Positions 37,146 to 44,790 of a stretch of DNA of 64,000 nucleotides are shown here, piece by piece. A program made the position numbers and the translations under genes. Origin of the DNA: Pseudomonadota bacterium. Its GTDB lineage: Bacteria > Pseudomonadota > Alphaproteobacteria > Micropepsales > Micropepsaceae. The stretch is taken from positions 17,501 through 81,500 of the forward strand of contig JAJZDZ010000012.1 in NCBI GenBank assembly GCA_021851325.1, written 5' to 3'. Numbering within the stretch: the stretch's first letter is position 1; every line of letters starts with the position of its first letter. The notes beneath the pieces were generated by a model that saw nothing but the letters and a program-made list of their open reading frames with translations, did no database searches and was not told where the DNA came from.

Positions 37146-37595
37146 TCAGCTTGCCATCCGGCCCTTGTCACGCTCGCGGCGCTGCTGTGGCTGGTAGGCC
37201 TTGCGCGCATGCGCCTCGCAATAGGGTGATCCGTTCTTGGGCTTGCGCCCGCAGAAATGAAACTCGTTTTCGCTGGGATCGCCGATCGGCCATTTGCACA
37301 TGCGGTCGTTGATGGTCAGCACCGTTGCGAAGCTGCCATCGTCGAGGATGACGGGCTCTTCTTCCACGACCGGAGCCGCCGGGGTCTGCGCACGAACTGT
37401 AACCTTGGGCGCTGAAGGCAGGCGTGGACGTTCGGCACGCGCCGGCGTCGCCCGACCAGCCAGCCCCAGCCGATGAACCTTGCCGATTACCGCATTTCGG
37501 GTCACCCCGCCCAATACCCGCGCAATCTGACTGGCCGAAAGCCCCTCGGTCCATAACGACCGAAGCTGCTCCACCCTCTCGTCTGTCCACCCCAT
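37146..37595 (-). CDS. gcrA: GcrA cell cycle regulator
   Basis: This is a 149-aa alphaproteobacterial cell cycle regulator that binds RNA polymerase sigma70 domain 2 and promoters with CcrM-methylated GANTC sites. The N-terminal DNA-binding helix-turn-helix GWTDERVEQLRSLWTEGL and SQIARVLGGVTRNAVIGKVH is strongly conserved. The C-terminal sigma-binding part shows CKWPIGDP and FCGRKPKNGSPYCEAH. The linker (about residues 55-95) is Pro/Val rich. ATG 37595 has GGGAGG upstream. The gene sits beside argD, as in related genomes. Its presence places the organism in Alphaproteobacteria. Confidence 0.95.
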   Translation of the reverse strand: MGWTDERVEQLRSLWTEGLSASQIARVLGGVTRNAVIGKVHRLGLAGRATPARAERPRLPSAPKVTVRAQTPAAPVVEEEPVILDDGSFATVLTINDRMCKWPIGDPSENEFHFCGRKPKNGSPYCEAHARKAYQPQQRRERDKGRMAS

Positions 37596-37676
37596 GCTGC
37601 GCCTCCCTGGCTCTGGCACAAGATATGGTGCACACTACGATGCGCTTAACAAGAAATACCCGGTAACCCCAACGGC

Positions 37677-37695
37677 TTGTCCACAATATCGAATC
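37677..37695 (-). promoter_or_regulatory. DnaA-box-like and GANTC sites upstream of gcrA
   Basis: TTGTCCACA (37677-37685) differs from the DnaA box TTATCCACA at one base, and GAATC (37691-37695) is a CcrM methylation site. Both lie 80-100 bp upstream of the gcrA ATG. In Caulobacter gcrA is activated by DnaA and its promoter responds to methylation. The same logic is inferred here. Confidence 0.45.
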
Positions 37696-37885
37696 TGTGG
37701 GAAACTCCTCTGGTAGCGCATTTTACTGTGCAAGTGCCCTTAAGCAGGCCAAGGGCGGGAAGTTTGCCGCCGGGCTGGCGAAATCCGTTGCGTCACTGCA
37801 GGGATCGGAGCGATAAGCGCAGCGCCGGGCCATGTGCCCGGCTTTGTCATTTGCGCCAACACATGGGACGGGAAGGAGAACTGCT

Positions 37886-39064
37886 TTGTTTCCGTATCTG
37901 CTGCCAACCTATAGTCGGGCGGACCTTGCGTTCGTTCGCGGCGAGGGCCCTTACCTCTTCGCCGAGGACGGTAGCCGATATCTGGATTTTGCCGCGGGCA
38001 TTGCCGTCAATGCGCTCGGACACGCCCATCCCCATCTGGTCGCGGCGTTGTGTGACCAGGCCACCAAGCTCTGGCATACCTCCAATCTCTATCGGGTACC
38101 GGGACAGGAAAAGCTGGCCCGTCGGCTGGTTGAAAACAGTTTTGCCGACACGGTGTTCTTCACCAATTCGGGGGTGGAGGCGATTGAATGCGCGATCAAG
38201 ATGGCACGCCGCCACCACTTCGTGAATGGCGCGCCCGAGCGCTTCCGCATTGTCAGTTTTGAGGGCGCATTCCATGGCCGTACCCTGGCCGGCATTGCCG
38301 CAGGTGGCCAGGCCAAATATCTCGAAGGCTTCGGCCCCAAGGTCGAGGGATTTGACCAGATTGCGGTCGCTGATATGGCGGCACTCAAAGCTCTCGATAC
38401 CACGCAGATCGCTGCCCTGCTGATTGAACCGGTGCAGGGCGAGGGTGGTCTGAGGACAGTTCCGGCCGAGTTTCTGCGCCATCTGCGGCGCCTTTGTGAT
38501 GATACCGGAATGCTGCTGATCTTCGATGAGGTTCAGACCGGTGTAGGGCGCACAGGCAAGCTGTTCGCCTATGAATGGACAGAGGTCACACCTGATATTA
38601 TGGCCATTGCCAAAGGCATTGGCGGAGGCTTTCCGGTCGGCGCCTGTCTGGCAAAGGCCGAGGCGGCTGATGGCATGACGGCAGGCGTGCATGGCAGCAC
38701 CTTCGCAGGCAATCCGCTGGCGATGGCGGTCGGCAATGCGGTCCTTGATGTCGTACTGGAGGACGGGTTCCTCGCGCATGTGCGCAGCATTGCCTCTTAT
38801 ACCCGCCAGCAGCTTTCCGGGCTGATCGAAGGCCATCCCAAGGTGTTTGCGGAACTGCGGGGCGAAGGCCTGATGATCGGATTGAAGCTCAAACTGCCCA
38901 ATACCGAATTTGTTGCGACCTTGCGCAAGCATCATATGTTGAGCGTTGGTGCCGGAGACAATGTGGTCCGCCTGTTACCGCCGCTGACCATCACCGAAGA
39001 GCAGGTGCGAGAGGCGATCGCGGCGCTTGAGGCCGCCGCCAGCGAAATGGAGAGCCAGGCGTGA
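37886..39064 (+). CDS. argD: Acetylornithine / succinyldiaminopimelate aminotransferase ArgD (TTG start)
   Basis: This is a PLP class-III aminotransferase, 392 aa, for arginine (and possibly lysine) biosynthesis: N-acetylornithine + 2-oxoglutarate. Signatures are [34 protein letters not shown] (PLP Asp) and [15 protein letters not shown] with the Schiff-base Lys in AKGIGGG. I chose TTG 37886 because AAGGAGAA precedes it and the product then begins [14 protein letters not shown], matching the family. The ATG 54 bp upstream is preceded by no site. The argF start overlaps its stop by 4 nt, so argD-argF is one unit. Confidence 0.93.
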   Translation: MFPYLLPTYSRADLAFVRGEGPYLFAEDGSRYLDFAAGIAVNALGHAHPHLVAALCDQATKLWHTSNLYRVPGQEKLARRLVENSFADTVFFTNSGVEAIECAIKMARRHHFVNGAPERFRIVSFEGAFHGRTLAGIAAGGQAKYLEGFGPKVEGFDQIAVADMAALKALDTTQIAALLIEPVQGEGGLRTVPAEFLRHLRRLCDDTGMLLIFDEVQTGVGRTGKLFAYEWTEVTPDIMAIAKGIGGGFPVGACLAKAEAADGMTAGVHGSTFAGNPLAMAVGNAVLDVVLEDGFLAHVRSIASYTRQQLSGLIEGHPKVFAELRGEGLMIGLKLKLPNTEFVATLRKHHMLSVGAGDNVVRLLPPLTITEEQVREAIAALEAAASEMESQA

Positions 39065-40008
39065 ACGCGCTCACCCGCACGGCCGAAGGGCCGAAGCATT
39101 TTCTGGACCTGTCGGATTTTGACGAGGAGAGCCTGCGAGCGATCCTCGATGACGCGCGCGCGCGCAAGATCTCCCGAGCCGACCTGCCCAAAGGTGCGCT
39201 GGATCCCCATGCGCCGCTTGCCGGCCGCATTCTGGCGCTGATTTTCGACAAGCAGTCGACCCGTACCCGCATCTCCTTTGATGTCGGCATGCGTCAGTTG
39301 GGTGGAACCACGATCATGCTGTCGGGAAAGGACATGCAGCTGGCGCGCGAGGAGACCATCGCCGATACCGCGCGGGTGCTCTCCCGTTACGTCGATGCCG
39401 TCATGATCCGACTACTCGATCACGAGATGGTCCGTGAACTCGCTGAGCATGCAAGTGTGCCGGTGATCAACGGGCTGACAAGAATTTCCCACCCCTGTCA
39501 GGTGATGGCAGACGTCATGACGTTTGAAGAGCATCGCGGTCCCATCAAGGGGGCGACGGTTGCCTGGAGCGGCGACGCCAATAATGTACTGACATCCTGG
39601 GTGCATGCTGCAGCCCGCTTTGGCTTCAAGCTGCGGGTCGCCTCGCCAAAGGAGCTGAGCGCCAAGGACTCATTGCGCGCGTGGGCCGCCGGCGCCGGTG
39701 CCGATGTGGAGTTTGGCGATGATCCGGACAAGGCGGTTGCCGGTGCCGATTGTGTCGTCTCTGACGCCTGGGTCTCGATGGGTGATGCGGACATGACCAA
39801 ACGCCACAATCTGCTCAAGTCCTATCAGGTTAATGCCCGGCTCATGGCCAAGGCCGCCAGGGATGCGATTTTCATGCACTGTCTGCCCGCGCATCGCGGT
39901 GAAGAAGTCACCGATGAGGTCATCGATGGTCCGCAAAGCGTGGTGTTCGATGAAGCCGAGAACCGGTTGCATGCCCAGAAGGCCATCTTGGTCTGGTGTC
40001 TGAGCTGA
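39061..40008 (+). CDS. argF: Ornithine carbamoyltransferase ArgF (GTG start)
   Basis: This 315-aa enzyme makes citrulline from ornithine and carbamoyl phosphate. The carbamoyl phosphate loop is [12 protein letters not shown], followed by [15 protein letters not shown] and the ornithine-binding SDAWVSMGD. The C-terminal [11 protein letters not shown] carries the catalytic Cys. GTG 39061 overlaps the argD TGA (GTGA), giving translational coupling. The length is normal. Confidence 0.95.
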   Translation: MNALTRTAEGPKHFLDLSDFDEESLRAILDDARARKISRADLPKGALDPHAPLAGRILALIFDKQSTRTRISFDVGMRQLGGTTIMLSGKDMQLAREETIADTARVLSRYVDAVMIRLLDHEMVRELAEHASVPVINGLTRISHPCQVMADVMTFEEHRGPIKGATVAWSGDANNVLTSWVHAAARFGFKLRVASPKELSAKDSLRAWAAGAGADVEFGDDPDKAVAGADCVVSDAWVSMGDADMTKRHNLLKSYQVNARLMAKAARDAIFMHCLPAHRGEEVTDEVIDGPQSVVFDEAENRLHAQKAILVWCLS

Positions 40009-40092
40009 CAGGGCTGCCGCCAGGGGGCGGGGTCAGGGGGCTTGCGGCGGGCTGCTTGAATTGAGCTACAAGGTCGCCATATAGCAACTCTC

Positions 40093-41019
40093 ATGACCCA
40101 GCCCTCGTACCTGCCAGCCCCGGCCGCGGATTTCATACTTTCTTTTGATCTTGCCAATGCCGGCGTGCGCGGCCGTCTTGTGCGCCTCTCCGAGGTTTCG
40201 GCGCGGGCGCTCTCGGCCCATGCCTTGCCCGATGCTGCCAATCGGACACTGGGGGAGACACTGGCGCTGTCGGCGCTGCTGGGCTCGAGCCTCAAGCTTG
40301 ATGGGCGGCTGACGGTACAGACGCAGTCTGATGGTCCGCTGGATCTGGTCGCCGCTGACTATTACGGCGCCGAGCCTGGCGTGCGTGCGGCTGGCGTGCG
40401 TGCCTATGCCCGTCTCGATACCGAGCGGTTTGAGGCGCTGAACGGAAGCCTGCCGGATTTTGCCCAGCAGACCGGGCGCGGTGCTCTGGCGATTACGATC
40501 GAGCCCAGACGTGACGGCAAGACCTATCAGGGCATCGTGATGCTCGAGCCAGCAGGGATTGCCCGGAGCGCCGAGAGCTATTTCGCCCAGTCAGAACAAT
40601 TGGCAACGCGGATCCGCCTTGCGGCGGTACCCGTGCTGGAACCGGGAAAGCCAGTCCATTGGCGCGCCGCCGGCCTTCTCCTGCAGGCCATACCTGAGAA
40701 ACGCCAGAGCGAGGACGACTGGCGGCGGCTCGGTATGATCCTGGAGACGCTGGAGGACTTCGAACTCATCGACGTCGAGTTGCCTGCGGAAAGCCTGCTG
40801 TGGCGGCTGTTCAACGAGGACGAGGTGCGGGTGCATCCCTCAGAGGCCATCGCGTTTCGCTGCGATTGCCAGACCGAGCGTATCATTGCAGTGCTGCGCG
40901 CCTACGAACCGCGCGAGCGTGACGGACTTGCCGATGCCGACGGGATCATCCGGGCCAAATGCGAATTCTGCGCGCGGGTGCATGAGGTGCGTCCACGCGA
41001 TCTGCAAAGCCCGAACTGA
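40093..41019 (+). CDS. hslO: Redox-regulated chaperone Hsp33 (HslO)
   Basis: This is a 308-aa cytosolic holdase activated by oxidation. The C-terminal zinc switch is visible: FRCDCQTER (CxC) and about 28 residues later KCEFCARVHEV (CxxC). The N-terminal substrate-binding domain has ETLALSALLGSSLKLDGRLT. It follows argF by 84 bp, a common neighbour order in alphaproteobacteria. Only 3 bp separate it from the convergent membrane-protein gene. Confidence 0.94.
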   Translation: MTQPSYLPAPAADFILSFDLANAGVRGRLVRLSEVSARALSAHALPDAANRTLGETLALSALLGSSLKLDGRLTVQTQSDGPLDLVAADYYGAEPGVRAAGVRAYARLDTERFEALNGSLPDFAQQTGRGALAITIEPRRDGKTYQGIVMLEPAGIARSAESYFAQSEQLATRIRLAAVPVLEPGKPVHWRAAGLLLQAIPEKRQSEDDWRRLGMILETLEDFELIDVELPAESLLWRLFNEDEVRVHPSEAIAFRCDCQTERIIAVLRAYEPRERDGLADADGIIRAKCEFCARVHEVRPRDLQSPN

Positions 41020-41022
41020 GAC

Positions 41023-41895
41023 TTATCCGGTCAGTCGCCGGTAAAGGTGCCAGGTCCCGTGGCCGAGAACCGGCAGGACCACAACGAGCCCAAGAAAGAA
41101 GGGCAGGGTACCAAGAAGCAGCAAACCGGCCACGATGAGACCCCACAGGGCCAGCGGAACCGGATTGCGGGCAACTGCACGAAATGATGCGGCGAGCGCG
41201 TTTTCCAGCCCGATGCGGCCATTGTCGAGCAACATGGGGAACGAGACGATGCCAAGGCAGAGTGCGAGCAGGGCAAAAAGAAAGCCCACACCGCAGCCGA
41301 TGATCATGAGCGCGTACCCGCTGGGCGTGGTGAACACGGCGGTAAAGAATCGCGGTGCGCTTTGGGCCGTTGTGGGGTTCATGGTCAGGCGGAAGATGAA
41401 ATAGGCCGCGGCGAGCCAGACGAGGAATATTGTGATGAGAAGCGCGCCGAGGATCACTATGGCGGTAAAACCTTCTTCGCCGGTCACGGCAAAGGCGTTG
41501 GTCCAGCTTGCCTTTGTGCCCTGTTCGCGCCTTTTACTCATCTCGTAAAGCCCAACGCCAAAAAGTGGTCCCAAAATGGCGAAACCACTCGCCAGGGGAA
41601 ACAGCATCGGAAGCAGGCCCTGTCCCAAGGTCAGGCTGGCGATCACCAGGCCTGCCACGACATAAACCAGACAAAGCACGACAACATCGCTGCGATAGGC
41701 GGCAAAGTCCGCGTAGCCCTTCCTCAGTGCAACGAAGAGATCGTTGACGGCGATTTTGCGGATTGCCGGGGCTGCAACACGGGCATGCACCTGCTCGCCC
41801 TGCAGCGCGTTCAGAGCAGTACCAAGACTGCGGCCCATCTGCACCAGTGTGGCACCACTCCATTCGATCGGATTGCGGATATGTGTAACGCTCAT
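41023..41895 (-). CDS. DUF2189 multi-pass membrane protein
   Basis: This is a 290-aa inner-membrane protein of the DUF2189 family, function unknown. Five to six hydrophobic segments are visible, for example VVLCLVYVVAGLVIASL, FAILGPLFGVGLYEM, ALMIIGCGVGFLFALLAL and GLIVAGLLLLGTLPFFL. The N-terminal DLFVALRKGYADFAAYR segment is characteristic. ATG 41895 has GGGAGG upstream. An in-frame extension to 41961 is not supported. The gene is convergent with hslO. Confidence 0.88.
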   Translation of the reverse strand: MSVTHIRNPIEWSGATLVQMGRSLGTALNALQGEQVHARVAAPAIRKIAVNDLFVALRKGYADFAAYRSDVVVLCLVYVVAGLVIASLTLGQGLLPMLFPLASGFAILGPLFGVGLYEMSKRREQGTKASWTNAFAVTGEEGFTAIVILGALLITIFLVWLAAAYFIFRLTMNPTTAQSAPRFFTAVFTTPSGYALMIIGCGVGFLFALLALCLGIVSFPMLLDNGRIGLENALAASFRAVARNPVPLALWGLIVAGLLLLGTLPFFLGLVVVLPVLGHGTWHLYRRLTG

Positions 41896-42062
41896 GAGCG
41901 GCCTCCCGGCTGATCGGCATGGCCCGCCTGGGCGACGGGACTGCCCGCGCACCTTCGACACCCTCCAGCCTATACCTATTTCTCCGGCGCACTAGGGGCC
42001 AGGATGCAGCGCTGGCTTGCTGCAGTGCAAAATGTTCCAGGCAATTGGCAAGGTGCCCGTAT

Positions 42063-42093
42063 CATGACATTCTGTCATGGTACCGGTTGTCAT
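42063..42093 (+). promoter_or_regulatory. Palindromic operator candidate upstream of the P450 gene
   Basis: CATGACATTCTGTCATG (42063-42079) is a perfect 17-bp inverted repeat with a 3-nt centre, followed by a further TTGTCAT half-site (42087-42093). It ends 15 bp before the P450 ATG. AGGAGG is at 42097-42102. TetR- or GntR-type repressors use such sites. The regulator is not known. Confidence 0.6.
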
Positions 42094-42107
42094 TTAGGAG
42101 GTTGGTG

Positions 42108-43355
42108 ATGAGCAGCGCTGCGCGTTCGTTCGAGGAACAGGCCGTTCAGGATGCCTGGAGCATGCCACTCGAAAAGATCAATGTTGCAGATGCGATGCTG
42201 TTCAAGAACGACGCGATGTGGCCCTATTTCGAGCGGCTCCGCAAAGAAGACCCGGTACATTACTGCCCCGAACACGAGTTTGGTCCTTACTGGTCGATCA
42301 CCAAATACAACGACATCATGAAGGTCGACACCAACCATCAGGTGTTTTCTTCTGAACCAGCCATCACCATCGTCGATCCCATGGAGGACTTCAAACTGCC
42401 GATGTTCATCGCGATGGATCCTCCCAAGCACGATGCTCAGCGGAAAGTTGTAACGCCGGCGGTTTCGCCGATGAACCTGGAGCGGCTGGAGCCTGTCATT
42501 CGGGAGCGCGCTGGCCGCATTCTGGATTCGTTGCCACGTGGTGAGGAGTTCGACTGGGTGGACAAGGTGTCAATCGAACTGACCACGATGACGCTGGCGA
42601 CGCTGTTCGATTTTCCCTGGGAAGAGCGCCGCAAGCTGACCTATTGGTCCGATATTGCTACGGCCAATCCGAAGTCATCGAACTTTATCAGCCATGAGCA
42701 CCGTCGCGCACAGCTGATGGAGTGTGTTGAGTACTTCACGCGGCTGTGGAATGAACGCGTTAACGCCGAGCCCAAAAGCGATCTGATATCCATGCTGGCC
42801 CATGGGGACTCAACGCGCAACATGGACCGCATGGAATATCTCGGCAACCTCGTGCTTTTGATTGTTGGCGGCAATGACACCACCCGCAACACGATTACGG
42901 GTAGCGTCCTGGCGCTCAATCAGAACCCCGATCAGTACGCCAAGCTGCGTGCCAATCCCGATCTGATCCCCTCGATGGTGTCAGAAACCATCCGCTGGCA
43001 GACACCACTCGCCCATATGCGGCGCAGTGCGACCCAGGATATCGAGTTTGGCGGCAAGCTGATCCGCAAAGGCGACAAGGTGGTGATGTGGTATGTCTCG
43101 GGCAACCGCGATGAGGAAGTGATCGAAAATCCCAATGCCTACATTATCGATCGCCCGCGGCCGCGCCAGCATCTGTCCTTTGGCTTTGGCATTCACCGCT
43201 GCGTGGGTAACCGGCTGGCCGAACTGCAGCTGCGGGTGATCTGGGAAGAGATCATGGCGCGCTTCCCGCGGATCGAGGTGGCAGGTGAGCCGGTGCGGGT
43301 CGCCTCCAGCTTTGTCAAAGGCTACGAACATCTGCCGGTGCGGATCCCGAACTAG
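42108..43355 (+). CDS. Cytochrome P450, CYP153-like (415 aa)
   Basis: This is a soluble bacterial P450. Heme-binding signature FGFGIHRCVGNRLAELQLR with the thiolate Cys, helix-I LIVGGNDTTRNTITG (acid/alcohol pair for O2) and the ExxR of SETIRWQ are present. Length and motifs match the CYP153 group, which hydroxylates alkanes and fatty acids at the chain end. The sub-family is a judgement from motifs. ATG 42108 follows AGGAGG. The open frame extends upstream to 41919 but lacks a site. Ferredoxin and reductase partners are not adjacent. A palindrome just upstream suggests local repression. Confidence 0.9.
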   Translation: MSSAARSFEEQAVQDAWSMPLEKINVADAMLFKNDAMWPYFERLRKEDPVHYCPEHEFGPYWSITKYNDIMKVDTNHQVFSSEPAITIVDPMEDFKLPMFIAMDPPKHDAQRKVVTPAVSPMNLERLEPVIRERAGRILDSLPRGEEFDWVDKVSIELTTMTLATLFDFPWEERRKLTYWSDIATANPKSSNFISHEHRRAQLMECVEYFTRLWNERVNAEPKSDLISMLAHGDSTRNMDRMEYLGNLVLLIVGGNDTTRNTITGSVLALNQNPDQYAKLRANPDLIPSMVSETIRWQTPLAHMRRSATQDIEFGGKLIRKGDKVVMWYVSGNRDEEVIENPNAYIIDRPRPRQHLSFGFGIHRCVGNRLAELQLRVIWEEIMARFPRIEVAGEPVRVASSFVKGYEHLPVRIPN

Positions 43356-43364
43356 GCTGCGAGG

Positions 43365-43475
43365 GATTTCTGCCGCTCCCTGAGGCCCTGTCCGCCAAGC
43401 GGCTCCTTCCCGCCAGGCAGGGGAGGTGCGCGGCCGCAGTCGGTGCCGGTGATCTGCGGGAGGACGGCAGAAATC
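43365..43475 (+). repeat. Inverted repeat with 89-nt spacer after the P450 gene
   Basis: GATTTCTGCCG (43365-43375) and CGGCAGAAATC (43465-43475) are perfect 11-bp inverted copies that bracket the region after the P450 stop. The inner segment can form further GC-rich pairs. It may be a long-stem terminator or a structured RNA. The rest of the 304-bp gap to the DedA gene shows nothing else clear. Confidence 0.5.
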
Positions 43476-43659
43476 GCGAGTAATTCCAATTTCTGCCCTT
43501 CTGTCGCCGAAAAGGCCTGCCAGCGTGCCCCCAAGACATTTGCCCGTTCCGGGCACCGGTCAGGGCTGTCTCCGTCCGAAGCTTAGGCTATGGTGAGGGA
43601 CGATTTTCGACGTTTTCTGCCTTTTGTCCTAATCAAAAGGCCCAGAGGAGCCGTTCCTT

Positions 43660-44295
43660 TTGTTTAGTCATCTAGTTCACACGCTTCTGGGCTTCATTAC
43701 CGGCCATGCCAATCTGGCACTCCCGACGGTGTTCGTCGTCACCTTTGGCGAATCGTTTGCCTTCGTCAGTTTGTTTTTTCCCGGTACCACCGTAATCCTT
43801 GCCTGTGGTGCCCTCATTGCCGCCCATGCACTACCCGCCTGGCCGGTACTGATCGGCGGCATTGCAGGTGCCATTCTGGGGGATTCTTGTTCCTACTGGC
43901 TGGGGCGGCGGTATGGTCATCTGACGGAGTCAGTTTGGCCTTTCACCCGCCACCCTGAGATGCTGACACGCGGCTATGAGTTTTTTGGTCGCCATGGCAC
44001 CAAAAGCATCTTTTTGGGACGCTTTCTGGGACCGTTTCGCGCTGTCCTGCCATTACTTGCGGGCATCACCAAGATGCCGTCGGCACGTTTCTGGCTGGCC
44101 AATGTGACCTCAGCCGTAATTTGGGTCCCGGCACTTCTGGCCCCCGGGGTGCTGGCCGGATATGGCCTTTCCATGCTGGGAACGCATCGGGACTGGGTGG
44201 TGGCGGCCGGGCTTGCCATTACCCTCAGTCTGGCCGCGGCGGTGGTCTTTGTGCGCCGGCGCAGCTATCTGCGTGGTCTCAAGCTCGACGCCTGA
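43660..44295 (+). CDS. DedA family membrane protein (211 aa)
   Basis: This is a DedA/SNARE-associated (VTT domain) inner-membrane protein, probably a lipid (undecaprenyl-phosphate-type) flippase. Marks are the FGESFAFVSLFFPGTTVILACGA start, GDSCSYWLGRRYG and FLGRFLGPFRAVLPLLAGITKM (conserved Arg motif). Five to six membrane segments. The start is TTG at 43660 with GAGGAG about 10 nt before it. Length is normal. Its 3' end overlaps a convergent small membrane gene by 31 bp. Confidence 0.9.
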   Translation: MFSHLVHTLLGFITGHANLALPTVFVVTFGESFAFVSLFFPGTTVILACGALIAAHALPAWPVLIGGIAGAILGDSCSYWLGRRYGHLTESVWPFTRHPEMLTRGYEFFGRHGTKSIFLGRFLGPFRAVLPLLAGITKMPSARFWLANVTSAVIWVPALLAPGVLAGYGLSMLGTHRDWVVAAGLAITLSLAAAVVFVRRRSYLRGLKLDA

Positions 44296-44555
44296 GGAGG
44301 ACTTGGGTCCCCGTTCCTGTATCCACTACCGGGGTTCGGGCGTCGGCTCTGCTGGAGGTGGTAGATCACACGCAGCACCAGCCAGAGTGGGACTGCGACA
44401 GCGCCTATCACATAGATCGTGTACTCGAGGGCATCGGCACCCATGCTGAGTGCACCCATCATGCGTGTTCCGATCATCAGGATTATGAAGAGCGCTGCCG
44501 CCGAGAAGGCGATCAGCCCTGCCACCCAAAGTACCGTCTTCTCGGCCCAGGTCAT
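44265..44555 (-). CDS. Small two-helix membrane protein (96 aa)
   Basis: No family recognised. Two hydrophobic segments are visible (KTVLWVAGLIAFSAAALFII and YTIYVIGAVAVPLWLVLRVI), and a polar, Pro/Arg-rich C-terminal tail ends the protein. ATG 44555 has GGGTGGGAT upstream; a GTG at 44567 is the alternative. The last 31 bp overlap the end of the DedA gene on the other strand. Supported by start site and hydropathy. Confidence 0.65.
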   Translation of the reverse strand: MTWAEKTVLWVAGLIAFSAAALFIILMIGTRMMGALSMGADALEYTIYVIGAVAVPLWLVLRVIYHLQQSRRPNPGSGYRNGDPSPPQASSLRPRR

Positions 44556-44790
44556 GATCCCACCCACTTTTGATACACGTGTGCTTTGATCCTTTTGCGG
44601 ACACCCGCAAGGATAGCCGGCACTGAACAGCAGAAAGGTAACGCTCCGCGGTTCCTCAGTCGGTCACAATCATGAAACCGGTGAGAGAAGTCCACAGGAA
44701 ATATCACCTTTTGTTGAAGTGGATGACGCCGATTTGAAGGTTAGGTTCATTTTTAATGCGCTCCGCGCCCCCACATGCAAGGACAGTTCC

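Noticed and set aside
37847-38935. 362-codon minus-strand frame opposite argD
   Set aside because: Antisense of argD, whose PLP motifs are on the plus strand.
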